This document shows positions 1 to 11,400 of a DNA stretch of 64,000 nt, one piece after another. Positions within the stretch are counted from its first letter, which is position 1; each line of letters starts with the position of its first letter. Source of the stretch: Gautieria morchelliformis (lineage: Eukaryota; Basidiomycota; Agaricomycetes; Gomphales; Gomphaceae); contig WHVA01000103.1 in assembly GCA_015179125.1 (NCBI GenBank), positions 186,001-250,000 of the forward strand. Direction: 5' to 3'. The translations under genes and the position numbers were made by a program. The notes beneath the pieces are model-generated. The model was not told the DNA's origin, did no database searches, and saw nothing but the letters and a program-made list of their open reading frames with translations.

Positions 1-1
1 C

Positions 2-745
2 CTAGCAATTTTCGATAGTGTGTCCAGGCTTTTTGCAGTTGGTGCATATATGCGCCTTCTTCCCTTTCTGGTCCTTCTTAGTAGACGAACCAATAAACAC
101 TTGCTCTTCTTGCGGGAGTGTTTTCTTACTGTCATACTGAGCCTTTAGTACCCTAATAATGTCATGAGGGACTGACCTCCCGCATTCTTCAAGCGAAGTG
201 GTGAGGGCATTCATGACTGCCTCATAGGATGGTGGAAGTGACGCAAGGATGATATCCATAAATTCTTCTTCAGAAACTCTGGCTCCCATCTCATTAAGAC
301 GAGCATATAGGTCTTGGGCCTTGTCCAAGTGGTCTCTCAAGTCTCCATCCTCAGGACATCTCATACTGCGGAGTTGTCTCTGCAGGCTGGTGAGGACCAT
401 CTTGGGCTTTTTGGTCATTTCATTGACCAGTGCATCCCAAGTCTCTTTTGCTGTCTTTTGTTTCTGTAGCATCAGAGCTAGTGACTCTGACACTGAGATG
501 ATGATTTGGGTCTTGGCTTGACCTTCTCTAGCAAGATATCTCTCCAGCTTCTCCTCAGCCTTATCCATCTGAGTTTCCTCAGCTTCTGTAAGAATATGCC
601 CTGGGGGCATAACTGGAGGATCAGGAGGTCGAGTGACTCTCCCTTCTACATGCTTGAGTAGATTTTTGGACTCAAAATAGCTGATGAGAGTGGCTCGCCA
701 CAATGGCCAATTACTTCCATCTGTAGCAAGCTTCTCAACACCCAA
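2..745 (-). CDS. gag: Copia-type Gag polyprotein (partial)
   Basis: The reading frame starts at 745 and is still open at the window edge (247 residues seen). It has the layout of the copia-type Gag family (UBN2/Retrotran_gag): an N-terminal NWPLWRATLISYFESK motif, a helical middle with TAKETWDALV and LPPSYEAVMNALTTS, then a CCHC zinc knuckle CTNCKKPGHTIENC at the C-terminal end of the visible part. Gag would form the particle and bind element RNA. It begins 22 bases after the primer-binding site, as expected for a genomic leader. It is treated as a fossil; protease, integrase and RT would lie to the left of the window. Confidence 0.88.
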   Translation of the reverse strand: MGVEKLATDGSNWPLWRATLISYFESKNLLKHVEGRVTRPPDPPVMPPGHILTEAEETQMDKAEEKLERYLAREGQAKTQIIISVSESLALMLQKQKTAKETWDALVNEMTKKPKMVLTSLQRQLRSMRCPEDGDLRDHLDKAQDLYARLNEMGARVSEEEFMDIILASLPPSYEAVMNALTTSLEECGRSVPHDIIRVLKAQYDSKKTLPQEEQVFIGSSTKKDQKGKKAHICTNCKKPGHTIENC

Positions 746-766
746 AAGCTTCTGTGAAGTGTCTCC

Positions 767-780
767 GGGGCCTATAACCC
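767..780 (-). other. Primer-binding site, half initiator-tRNA-Met type
   Basis: Read on the minus strand the site is GGGTTATAGGCCCC, directly after the LTR end. It resembles the complement of the anticodon arm of initiator tRNA-Met (..GGGCCCATAACCC..), the half-tRNA primer known for copia and Ty5. The second copia element here has GGTTATGGGCCCCGG in the same place (49869). Confidence 0.6.
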
Positions 781-1318
781 TGTAGAGGACAGGAATTATA
801 GGCAGTAAGTTTGGACTTGGTGCTCAAAAGAAGACTAGAAATTAATTCACTCTCTCAGTGAATTTAGTTGTCACTGTTAATATTATACACTACCTAGAAA
901 TTAATTCACTACAGGATTTCTAGGTCAACAAATCGAAAAGAAACAAGACTAATTTACTTGCCTCTCTCAGTGAATTTAGTTGTCACTGAGAGAGGGGAGA
1001 AATGTGTCTCATGCGCATGTACTACTAGCTGGCACTTTAGCGCCCGTGATGCCATGGTGTGCCATGCTAAGCGCCCATAGAACGTAGCGCGTTAGTGAAC
1101 GGCCGCACCTCAAAAAGGAAACTTGTCCACAACCACCCACAAAGGGTCGGTTTGACAGAACATGAAAAGAAGTAGAAATACAGCTTTGAAAAATCAAAGA
1201 AAAATTTGACAAATCATAGAATGAATGTCAGCATGGTTTCAAGTCAAAATCGAAAGAAATACGAATGGTGGAATCTATTTGGCTTGATTTTGGTGCAGGA
1301 GCATAAATGCACCCAACA
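781..1318 (-). repeat. 5' LTR of the copia element (538 bp)
   Basis: Minus-strand LTR beginning TGTTGGGTGCATTTATGC and ending CTGTCCTCTACA. It shares long blocks with the solo LTR at 23930-24418: a CTCTCTCAGTGAATTTA motif twice, and the end ATAAATGCACCCAACA. Each copy carries the CTCTCAGTGAATTT block and nearby inverted versions, so a hairpin is likely. Confidence 0.85.
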
Positions 1319-1496
1319 TTATGGGTGCATATAGTGTGGTCCATCAATGGTATCGAGAGTAGTTTCTATAGTTCAAACCCTACGGTGTCCAATTCTGAGT
1401 AGATCAGTTTTTTAACTCCGTAAGTAGTATACTTGCAAAAGAATTTCTATTCTTCCCACGTAATAACCATCCGCCGAAGCAAAGCGCAGGCGAGGC

Positions 1497-2282
1497 TTGT
1501 TAGATGTGATACCTCTGCCTGACGATGACGAGTGGGCCATGCTGGTCATGCCATACCTAAGGCAATTTGATAATCACCACTTCCAGTTTCGAGTGGAATG
1601 CGTAGAATGTTTCCGGCAATCGCTCCAGGTAAGTCAGCATTTGTACCAGAATTTCTTTGTTGAGTTTCTCATTTTTCTGCACTGGTAGGGACTAGAGTTC
1701 ATGCATGAACGCAACATAGCCCACAGGTAACCTGCCTCGTCTCATATTTGAATTCCTTCAGAAAATTTTTGCAGGGATGCGTGTCATGGGAATATCATGA
1801 TGGACTTGAGCAGGCTAATACCGGGAGGTTTCCAGCCCCTCCCCACATCAAAAGAATTGTATATACAAGCCGTCTAGCCATGGCTCCAGTGGATTATTTC
1901 TTCGTTGATTTTGGGCTGTCTTCTCACTTCGCAAGCTTCGAAGAGAGGCATCTAGTGACAGGCCCGGCAGGCCAGAATAAAACTGTACCAGAATTGTCAT
2001 ATGAAGTCCCATACGACCCTTTCAAAGTGGACAATTACCATTTAGGAGGCGTTTTTGAAGAATTAGTTGAGGTGTGCGGCCAGTGGCTTATCGATGGTAT
2101 CCTCACTCACGGACACAGAACTATCATGGTCTTGGTGTATTCCAGCCTCTTGTGACTGCCATCGGATGCGCGGAAATACGACGCAACGGCCTGATGCATC
2201 TTCAGCTCTAGCTCAGTTCGAAGCCATTGTGTCTAAACTAGGATTTCAGGCACTCAAATCGCGGGTCTTACATCAGGAATGG
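1497..2282 (+). pseudogene. Basidiomycete protein-kinase-like gene, truncated
   Basis: Host-gene remnant. The pieces follow the catalytic half of the kinase-like family common in Agaricomycetes. LLDVIPLPDDDEW..VMPYLRQFD is followed by an intron (1629-1688, GTAAGT..TAG). The exon GLEFMHERNIAH comes next, then a second intron (1727-1774), then the catalytic loop AHRDACHGNIMMD. Further on come the magnesium loop VDYFFVDFGLSS and the family signature YEVPYDPFKVDNYHLG. The C-terminal helix TQRPDASSALAQFEAIVSKL is seen near 2185-2245. The N-lobe is absent upstream of 1497. The catalytic loop and DFG pieces are in different frames (shift near 1850-1880), and the piece after 2090 needs another frame, so the copy is dead. 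A catalytic Asp and Asn are still visible. Confidence 0.72.
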
Positions 2283-3190
2283 CCGATTCCGGCTTGTAAT
2301 TCGGCCATATTTACGCAGCGCCACGGGCGCTACTCGTAGCCTACGTCACCTACGTAGCTGACTCTGGGTTCCACGTAGCGCCACAGATCGTTATGTGGCG
2401 CTGCTGCCCGCACTGGGTAGACCTACAGCTTCCTACCTTTCTATAACTCCCATATGGTGGCGGCAACACCCCTTCTAACCAATATTGGCAAGGTATGTCA
2501 GGTGCAAGTTACTTGGATAAGGTCAAGGACTCGGAGTGTAGGTCGATACCACGTAGACATCTGGTGATAAGTACTACGTTCTTTTTACTCTGGACTCAAC
2601 TAGTAACTGACGGAAAACGCCTTATCATCAAGGTAGCCTCTTCTCTCGAACGGCTGCCTGATTGTTGCATATCAGATACGAGTGTCATGCTCTTATGGCA
2701 GCGGCCCGGGTGCATGTGGTTCGCGTTCATTGTCTTTTTACTCTGTACTCAACTAGTAACTGACGGAAAACACCTTATCGTGAAGGTAGCCTCTTCTCTC
2801 AAACGGTTTCTGGCCTTGCAACATCACGCGGGGCCACAAGACTCCCTTTCTTCAGTCCGGAAGCTGTCATACTCCTCCTCCTCTTCGATTCGCCATGATA
2901 CTTCCCCGAGTTCTTCCTGTTTGAAGCTTGTGGAACCCATTCAGATGGGCTGCATTCCACGTTCGATCTTTCAAACGTATCCACAGAGCTCAACGAGCTG
3001 GGAATTTCCTCCTCGCTCACCCACTTGCTCAGAAGTGGGTGTCAAGCAAGGAGGAAATATATGGATGAGGAGACAGGACAAATGCTCGGCGACTGACCAG
3101 CATTCTGCTCGAGTGAGGCTGCAAACCTCAGTGAGAGACATGTGGGATAGTTCAAGTAATGGGAGCGTGGGCTACTAGAGAGGTGCATTT
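2283..3190. other. Region with no recognised gene; contains a direct duplication
   Basis: Between the kinase-like remnant and the Plavaka transposase end. It holds a 74-bp segment present twice (2581-2654 and 2734-2807). A stretch near 2900-3140 reads like decayed coding sequence (FEACGTHSDGLHSTFDLSN, then RRKYMDEETGQMLGD), but I do not recognise the family and it has stops. Confidence 0.5.
2581..2807. repeat. 74-bp direct duplication, 153 bp apart
   Basis: The two copies (2581-2654, 2734-2807) share CAACTAGTAACTGACGGAAA and GGTAGCCTCTTCTCTC with only a few substitutions between them. The differences are mainly transitions. Confidence 0.75.
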
Positions 3191-3194
3191 ATTG

Positions 3195-6100
3195 TGATTT
3201 TATGATACATTGTCGACTAATACAAAGTCTCCATCGCAAAGTTGAAACATGTATATACTCTGGTGCGAATTTAAGAAGAAGTGGCTGCATTTTTCAAGCA
3301 CTGTTCATGCAGTCCAACCTCTATCTCGCTGGTGTGGCTTGCCAAAGATGGGAGTCAGAGCACAACTGCGCCGAATGGATGAGATCGGAATAACAGCGGC
3401 TTGACGGCGACCTTGGCGCATGGCGTATGACACTCACGACATATGCAATGGGACAACTGGTGGTTTGAAAGGTGTGAACCATTCAATGTAAGCAAGAGTA
3501 TCAGTACACCCGAACCAGGAAGGTAGGCGGAACAGAACGCGGACACGCGCTGCACGATACCCTAAACAGACGTGAGTGTGAGACCATGATCACATTCCCT
3601 GGGTCCGAGACACACCTTTGATTCCAACATCCTCTGCCACACCGTCTTCATGGACAAGAACACAATCAAAATGGTCTGGCTCCGACTTCTTCCATCCAGG
3701 ATTCGGATGACCTGGTGTTGCTCGGATCGTGTTGCGCTGGGTCTCATCAGTAAGTCGTTGGGGCGATGGGATGTCAATGATGATTTGTTTGTAGACGTCC
3801 ACAAAATCATATACCGAGGCGGTGACACAGCCCTTTGGGACATGAGCATTCAGGTATGCCTGGAGCGCTGGCACAAAATCCACGGCACCATGGTTGTTGA
3901 TGAGGGTTCGAACAGCGGTTTTTGGCCATGGTGCATGCTTGGTGATGCTCCATGTGGGTGCACCGGCAGCGACCGTAGCGGCTGGTACTTGTTCCACTGG
4001 CTCCTGGACTTCGTCTGCTTTATTGGAATTGGACTGACTATCTGGGATGGCGTCGGTCCAAATGAGAAATGCTGTGAATTTGTGAATGGCATCACGACGT
4101 GTAAGGTATGTCACCATTTGTTCGATGTAATTTTTCTTGTTACTGGCCCGATAGCCCTCTTTGGCAAAGTCAATGTGCAGGCGCTCTGAAAGTTCCGTAT
4201 TAAACCCATCAGGTGTGCCTTTTGCTCGGATGAGAGCAATATAATGCTCCATCATATGAATCTTGGGGATTTGGAAGTGCTTGCGGATCCCTAGCTTCAC
4301 AAAGATCTCTTTGTGCTGGTGGAAGGTATCTTGGAGCCTACGCAAAGTCCCAGTAGACTGTGAGGGATATGATGCGTAATAAATGAAATCAATGACAGCG
4401 CGAGCGACTGCGGTCACTTCTGAATGGACAGCACCATATGTCAGGCTTGCAAAGATGCGCTGCATCTCCTTGAATTCACGGCCTGTCCACTACGTAATAG
4501 TAGATATTCCTTTCTTGAAGTATCGCAGAGTCGGATGATCTGGCATGCACTGGAACCTTTGATCAATTTCTGCTGCACCTGCATGTGTGAGACACCATTT
4601 CACAAGATGGTCTTTGAATACACCCTGTGAAGTTGGTGCAGGAGGTCAGGCGTGAGGCATGAAAAAATGTCCGTATGAGGCAGTTAGGCCCAGAATGGTT
4701 TGGGGATTGGTCAGAGGCCCAGCCGTGTATATTCTGCTGAAGAGACTTCGGTAACCCAGTCCTTGAGAGCACTGAGCGTACGAGCAGAGTCACGAAATGG
4801 TGCATGGCTGGGCTCCCCCCGGTCATCAGAGTCAATTTCGCAGATCGGGCAATTGGTCGGCTGGACCCCAACAATGAGGCATTGCTCGGGGAAGTCAGCA
4901 ATATATGCAGCCAAAATTGGGTAGACCATGCGAATGTGCCGGTCAGCACAGGTCATTTGGACTCCTTTTTTGCCGGCCTCAATTAGCGGTTCCAGGAGGA
5001 TGGACATAACATAGTGAAAGAGTCTAAACCCAGCTCCTTTCCGGGAATGTTCATGGAGACACTCGAGTTTCGTGACAGGGAGGTATCCAAGGAGTATCAT
5101 GCCCCTCTTTGATGTCTGACGACGAACTGCTTTACAGATATTACCAATTGAGATACAAACCCGCCAGGCTTGTTTGTCTCCACTGAATTGCGAGAGTTGG
5201 GTCTTGTCTGAAGCCAGTATCACCAGTGCAATGGTGGTGCCGCTTGGCAGTTTCTCCTGGATTGCACATTGTTCTCAGGTATAGTTCCCCCAAAATACTA
5301 GTGCCCGCACCTGCATATCCCACCACCACTGCGCAGTCCACATCTCATTGATAATCTCTTCTTCCTCAGATTCATCACTGAACAAGCGTTCTGGGACATA
5401 TTTCATGGCATCGCAAAAGTCCGGATTCCCAATTAACTCGTGCACACATTCAACGGGATCACGACACCATATGTCAAGCTCTTCTTCCATTGGGTCGCCA
5501 TTCTCATCGAGAAAATCACCTTTGACAGTGATTGTGCGGCACTTCCATGTGGGGCCTTGGGGTAACTTATCAATCTTTTGTAACAGGGTTTGGTTATCCT
5601 TGTACGAAGGACCCATGCGCTCGCGTGTCTGCAGAAGGGGTAAGTTATGCCATATTGTATATTTCATGTGTCAAAAGACCCACAATATCCAGATGTAGAA
5701 AGCAGTCTACCTTCGTTTGACTGGCGCCGCTTGTCATCAGCCAGTCAGCTAATTCCCATTCCTGTTGGTCCAGGAAAGGTCCGAACATGCCAAAATTGCC
5801 AGCTTTCTGCTGCTGTCGCAATTGCTCAAACACCGTGTGGTGCGTACCTAACGATGTTCCCGCAGGCTCATCAAAAGCTTGGCGAAACAGCTCATCAACA
5901 TCATCCCTGACCTCCTTAACCTGTTCATCGGACTTCTGGGGGTGTGTCTGAGGAGAGGGTGTGTCGAGCGGCGCTTCGCCCATAGCACCATGCCCCCATC
6001 AGCTTTCATGGTGCGCATGCGCCTCTTCTTGCAAGGCGGCCTGCCCACCCGCATCTAGATCTGCCTCTCAATCCATGGGTGGATCATTGGAGAGGCCATC

Positions 6101-6316
6101 ATGAGGTGCGGTAAGGTCAGTTCGCATCTGTACCATCCCCAAACGCTTCTTTTTCTTATCCAGGGCTTTCCGGCATTCACGGGAATAGACCACATGAAGC
6201 CGCTGGGCCTTCCGAGAATAAAAGGCCCTGCGACACACCCCACATTGGAACACATGGCGCGCATGCATGGCCAACACTCGCAAGTTTTCACATTGAAATT
6301 GGAGCCGGGCTTGCAT
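3195..6316 (-). pseudogene. Plavaka-type (CACTA superfamily) transposase, decayed
   Basis: DNA-transposon transposase of the fungal Plavaka family. From the N-terminus it shows a Cys-rich finger FQCGVCRRAFYSRKAQRLH (6250-6190) and a linker with EWELADWLMTSG (about 5740). After an intron (5683-5629) come LDIWCRDPVECVHELIGNP and INEMWTAQWWWDMQ. A second intron (5310-5257) precedes VILASDKTQLSQFSGDKQAW and PILAAYIADFPEQCL, the conserved transposase core. Then come LTPDLLHQLH, a DFIYYASYP region, and NTELSERLHIDFAKEGYRAS. The C-terminal tail runs to about 3195 (EWFTPFKPP, AAVIPISSIRRS). Both introns are GT-AG and 54-55 bases long. Several stops and one frame change fall between about 4730 and 4480, with more in the tail after 3590, so it is not functional. 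The start at 6316 is a choice; upstream in-frame evidence is weak. It is head to head with the DUF6532 gene, only 80 bases apart. Confidence 0.85.
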
Positions 6317-6395
6317 CCCCGTTCACAAGACATGTGACCGGTTTCGGCCTCCCCAGTTTGTTGTTTCTTTGTCTCGAACCACCACACTCATCCCA

Positions 6396-8129
6396 ATGCC
6401 AGCTCGACGTCCACTCAAGGAAATTGATCTCATACAACAACAGAAACACAAGATATCTACTAACAATGTGATTGCCAAACCGAAGACCCAACCTAAACTC
6501 GCTGGGCCGGCTTCTCGCAGCCGTGAACGCATCCAAGCCAAAGATGGACTGACAGAGAAAGGACGCGAATACCGTATGTTTCCCTTTGCTCAAAATGCTC
6601 ACTATGTACATTTCCCTTGCAGGACAACAACTGGCTGAGGAAAAAGAACGGAGGGAACGCAACCAACACAAGAAAGCGGCCCAAGCGGCACACAACAAAA
6701 AAGAGCCCAGATCCCAAAAACACTCTGCCGACGATGCTATCAGTCCTAACCAGTCCCATCGGGCCCCGCTCCCAGACGTCATTCGCCCTCGCTGTGACCG
6801 CCAAGACCACGAGACAAACGATGATGGGGACAATGACGAATATCCCACCGGAGAAGAGGACAATGAGGAGGAGATGGAGGAAAATGGTATGTTGTCACTC
6901 AGCTGTATTGTGTGTGGTATGATGAAAATGCCTCGTCATAGGGCCCATGTCCACACGTGAAGCAGCCCTGGAGAGCGAAGTACGCCCCGTCTTATGATAC
7001 CACTGAGTGGATCTTTCATCTCCCTTGCAGTTCACTGCCCCTCGCGACTTTGAAAGAGCACGCCCAACTCAACGCCATGGGAGCCAGCACACAATTGCGG
7101 CCAGCTCACCAATCCCCTCCAGTCAGCGTGATCGTGTCACTGTCCCTGCGGGGACAGCAACACGATCATCCCCTGGCCCACGGGGAAGCTCGAGAGAGAA
7201 AACGGGCATTGCGCACCCCACTCTTCCACATGTGAGCCAGCACTCTATTGCGGCTGGCTCGTCAATCTCGTCCGGTCAGCGCAAGGTTGTCCCTGACCCG
7301 CCGAGTGGCTTTCGAGAGGCGACAGCCATCACTCACCGAAAATCCCAGCACTCTATTGTGGCCAGCTCGTCAATCTCGTCCAGTCAGCGCCAAGTTGTCC
7401 CTGACACGCTGGGTGCCTTTCGAGAGATGACAGCCATTACTCACCGAAAATCCCTGGTCTCCCTAGAGGACAGCAGCAGTGAAGAAGTAACTAATTGGTT
7501 GATAAGATGGTCACTGGACTAACCTGGACTTGCGCATCCTACTGCTACCTATCAATGCGCCCACAGGACGTAGCCACAAGCATGGGCATCTATGAGCATC
7601 CCATCCTTCAGGAGGTTATCAATGCCCAATGGTTCAGCAAAAAAAAAAAATCCGACGGCATAGTATTTGGCAGCGCGTTCAACCCCATCCCGGACCCTGT
7701 GATTGCGCTTGTCTTCACTGCGGTAGGTCACTGCCACTCTGTCTAAGCCCTTGCAATTCACGAAATCTATAGGTGGAGTACGCGATCAAACAGTGGGCAT
7801 CCGGGTTTCTTGTCAGTGGATCCCAATTCAGCGAGGTAGACTACCATGACGTGTACAAGCGTCATCTCGATGGCTTGGAGCAATGGCGCCACTTCAGCAC
7901 ACGAACCGCCCAAGCTCTGGCCCGTCACCAACAACGTCTGTACAGTTTTGGGCGGTGCGTTACACTCTTATACTCTTATATCCTTACATTCGAAATCTCA
8001 CTGACACGAACGCCTCACAGTTCCAGGGCAGGGTTCCACGATGTTCCGGAACGCGCGAAGACGCGTTTCGACAATGCAAAGCTCGCACGAGCGGCTGCGG
8101 CCATCCGCGACGCTTCCGACGAAGAATAA
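6396..8129 (+). CDS. DUF6532-domain protein, seven exons, apparently intact
   Basis: My exon model is 6396-6573, 6623-6886, 6942-6988, 7031-7486, 7567-7722, 7773-7954 and 8027-8129. All introns are GT-AG, and the total of 1386 bases encodes 461 residues with no internal stop. The N-terminal 300 residues are basic and low in complexity. They contain a three-fold repeat built on SQHTIAASS, SQHSIAAGSS and SQHSIVASSS (7085-7440). The C-terminal 150 residues match the DUF6532 family of Agaricomycetes: HPILQEVINAQWF, FNPIPDPVIALVFTAVEYAI, a KQWASGF segment, then YHDVYKRHLDGLEQW. The function of DUF6532 is unknown. It starts 80 bases from the divergent Plavaka transposase, so the two may share a promoter and belong to one transposon (inference). 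The short third exon (47 bases) is what keeps the frame, which supports the model. Confidence 0.75.
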
Positions 8130-8273
8130 ATAACAACTTAAACCCCGTGTATATAGACCGAATATCTGACTATGAATTGATGTTATGCCCTAATGCCTCC
8201 CGAACCCTGAACGCGCATTACATCTCACCCACGTCGCCCACCGTAGACACAGGACGGCATTATGTATGACTGG

Positions 8274-8325
8274 TGTAGTGTGCTGTAGCCACCGCGCGCG
8301 GCTACGTGGTTCCACGGCACACTAC
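8274..8325. repeat. Imperfect 52-bp palindrome
   Basis: TGTAGTGTGC at the left pairs with GCACACTACA at the right, with a GC-rich centre GCGCGCGGC. It lies 145 bases beyond the DUF6532 stop. The outer CACTACA/TGTAGTG is reminiscent of CACTA-type ends, but no matching end was found on the other side. Confidence 0.5.
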
Positions 8326-8499
8326 AGAATCGGGCCCGCACTACGGAGCACGTTGTAATAGCGGGGGAACCTACAGGCCTACAGGTGCTACGTAGGGTAC
8401 GTACCATTCCATAACACCCCCCGTTTTTCCTGATGTACTTTACGAGAAGTCGCTCTACGCGTGGACGTGCAGGAAAATACGGACAGGATTGGAGCACTC

Positions 8500-11400
8500 G
8501 GTTAATTCTTATCTCTCCACTTCTAACATTTGTTACTGTTATTTAATTTACTCTCAGGAAGGATGACAATGTAATAGGGTTTTTGCCTCAAGTCCTGTCC
8601 CAGATCATACTTCGGCGAAAGAATACAAAGTCGGTGATAGGAGCCTAGGCACGTGCAAGACGAGTGCCTCAGGAAGCAGCAAGTCAGGACTAGGTCTCCA
8701 CGTGAAATAATACAGAGGCCATGAGACTTGTTGGTAACGCCTCTTTTCAACTTTATTGCTGTAACCTTGGAAAAACATTGATTGAAAACATGAAGATTCT
8801 CTAGCTCCACATAAGCAAGGAGTGCCGCCAGCGAATATCCTGGTGTTTTGTTAGCCTCGCAGGTCTGCTAGACGAATGCATGGTGTATGAGGCACGGGGA
8901 AAGTAAGGTTCTATTTTTCTATGCATCAGTCGCCATGCAAGCGGGAGTGCGGTGGTTGGAACGCACGAGAAATGTCGGAACGGCGCCAGATAAATCCAAT
9001 CTCTAACACGCCGAACTCTGTGATGGAACCATTTCCTGGTCTCGACACTCGAAAGGTTCCCCCAATATGGCTGTCACACCGACGGTTCAATGCACATACG
9101 GCGATCCTCCGAGCTTGGCCTGTACTCGGCCCTGAGAGCCGTGGTCTGTCGCGAAACACACGGTCGTGTTACACTCCAGGAACAGCGCCCCCTGAAAATC
9201 AGTGCCTGGAGCTTGGAACCGGCTACCTCAACGTTTTTTTCCTCCGATCGGCAGTATAACTTTAGCAAGGCATAATAATGTCTCGTGGGAATGCAATTCT
9301 GTCTCCGCCGAACAGCCGCCTGTCCTCGAATATAACTAAGCCGTCTCAACACCACCAAAAAACATGAACTGGGTCTCAATCGAAAGCTCTCCATTAGCAT
9401 TTCAGGTCGTAAATGATTTGCATGTGGTATTTACATAACCACGTGATATCGGGAATGGTCAATGCAGTTCTACTTATAGCAAGTAGCGTCTCGCGCGGAA
9501 CGGGGGCTCGGCGGGCATGCCGTGGGAGATGGCGCCTGGGGTCCACGCGAAATGCCAAGCCTGAGGCCTGAATATCGATCGACATCCTGGGATACGCCGT
9601 GACTGAGTGCACCCGGAGTACTTGCATTGTTGGAGCGCGCTCGCTGCCACTCCCGTCCGCATCCAACCATCGCAGCAGCCATATCAGACCCTATACACGA
9701 GGCACCGGTGGGTGGCCGCTGTAGGCGACGCAAGCCTGTCACGGCGGTGGGCTCATCTCATCGAAGGTGTGTCCACTTCCAGCCCTCCTATTGTTATTCT
9801 CTTCATCCTTGCTCTGAATTTTCATTGTCTACGACGCAGTCGCGGGAAACGCACGGAGCATGTCGTGCAGGAGGCCTGTCGAGTTAGGAGGTACCCACAC
9901 ACCTGTCGTCCGTCGAGCATACATACCCCGCCCCGGACAGACCGCGTCGAATGGATATGTCTGGCATCGTAAGTCCAATATCGCAGCTGCCGCAGTGGCC
10001 GCGTACGCTCGGTCCACTCTATGATCGTCCCCCACATGCTCGTCTAACATCAGCGGCGTAGGGAGGCCACCACCGAATCAACTATATGCGCCAGTGCGCC
10101 GCGTCCGACGTCTATAGCTAGGAGCTACAGCAGCATTCTAGTCCATGCGTACGCACTCATCTTTCCTACACACTAAAAAAGCCACGTCTCATGAGGAGAT
10201 ACCCTACGTGCACTCCTTGCTTATCAAAACGCACACGCCGTTGCTCAACCTCACGGGAGGTATCTCCGAAAATATGTAATGCCCGACATAGCCTACCCCT
10301 CCCGCCTAACGTCGGAGCTCCACCCATCAGATCATCAATACTTAACGTTAATCCCTCGCTATCCTTCTCTGCCTGCGCGTCTCCTTCGACCCCAGCGCTG
10401 ATTTGTGGTGAGCCATCACGTAGGCACATTATACCACACAGCGAAACAGCGCACGAGAGGGGCGACGCCGTATGTGGGGGAAAAGTGTTTGAGAAGGGAC
10501 ATGTGATTGGCCTGAGCGCTATGCGAGGATTGGGGTCACGACGGGGAAATGAGGTGGAGTAGGGAAGTGTTCATTTCACCCTCCGGCCAAGGGTGCCCCA
10601 CGTAGCTCAGCAACCAGCAATAGAACAAGAGTGCGCTCGGACAGTGTAGAAAGGGAGGGACATCCAAACAAGGCGACCCACCCATTGCCATCAGGCTCAG
10701 CCTGGCCAGGGAATCTGATCAAAAGCACTAGTGACCACTTTTTTACTATCGACATTGTTTTGCTGCGTTATCGTCTCGTATGTGACGTCGCGTTCTCTCG
10801 TGCTGCCCGGCGCCGGGCGGTTTGCTGTCGTCTCTCTCGGTCTGTCCTGTCATATATATATATCTCCCAGTAACCCATAACTCACGATCCAGTAGCGAGG
10901 ACCGACGCGTGTATCATGCGGTGTGGGTGCACCGCACCCGTGTGCTCCGACACTGCGAGCTCCCCAAGGAAACCAGTGCCGTCCATATATTGTGTCTGTG
11001 TCATGCTCATGCTGCTCGTTTTAGCTATAGAGTGATGCATCGGTGTTGCAAAGCAAACATTATAAAATGCGATGGAAATGTGCTGCGTACCTGGATAAGG
11101 GTTGCTTATACTGACTGTGGATGCAATCAGATTACTTAGGTTGTTACTAAGCGGTGTTTCAACGGAGTCGGACATTTTGATTCATGGCACTACAAACATT
11201 TCCAATCTAATTACTGTATCAGATCGCATGCCAGATATATTCTCGCTTTCATCATTCTAATACATTCATACTAAGTTATGTAAAACTGCGACCACCAACG
11301 ATCCCCCTTACTGGTCGCGGGGCACCGGGAACGGTTCTACATCACCACACAGCTGATACGCCGAATGCACCATATCACGGATGCCATGTCGTTGTGCCCC

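Larger units (their letters stand above)
1..1318 (-). mobile_element. Ty1/copia retroelement, 5' part, running off the left edge
   Basis: Minus-strand LTR retrotransposon fossil. Visible parts in order are the 5' LTR (1318 down to 781), a primer-binding site (780-767) and a gag reading frame (745-2). The rest lies beyond the window, so whether the element is whole cannot be judged. A solo LTR of the same family sits at 23930-24418, so the family has been active more than once here. The LTR ends read TG..CA. Confidence 0.85.

Noticed and set aside
2495-3178. 227-codon plus-strand open frame
   Set aside because: It spans a recent 74-bp duplication and reads as low-complexity; no domain, and the better coding-like signal nearby is in another frame.
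6288-6863. 191-codon minus-strand open frame
   Set aside because: Antisense to exons 1-2 of the DUF6532 gene; no domain.
8921-10562. Several 80-120 codon frames on both strands
   Set aside because: They overlap each other on both strands, show no domain or plausible introns, and are expected by chance in GC-balanced sequence.
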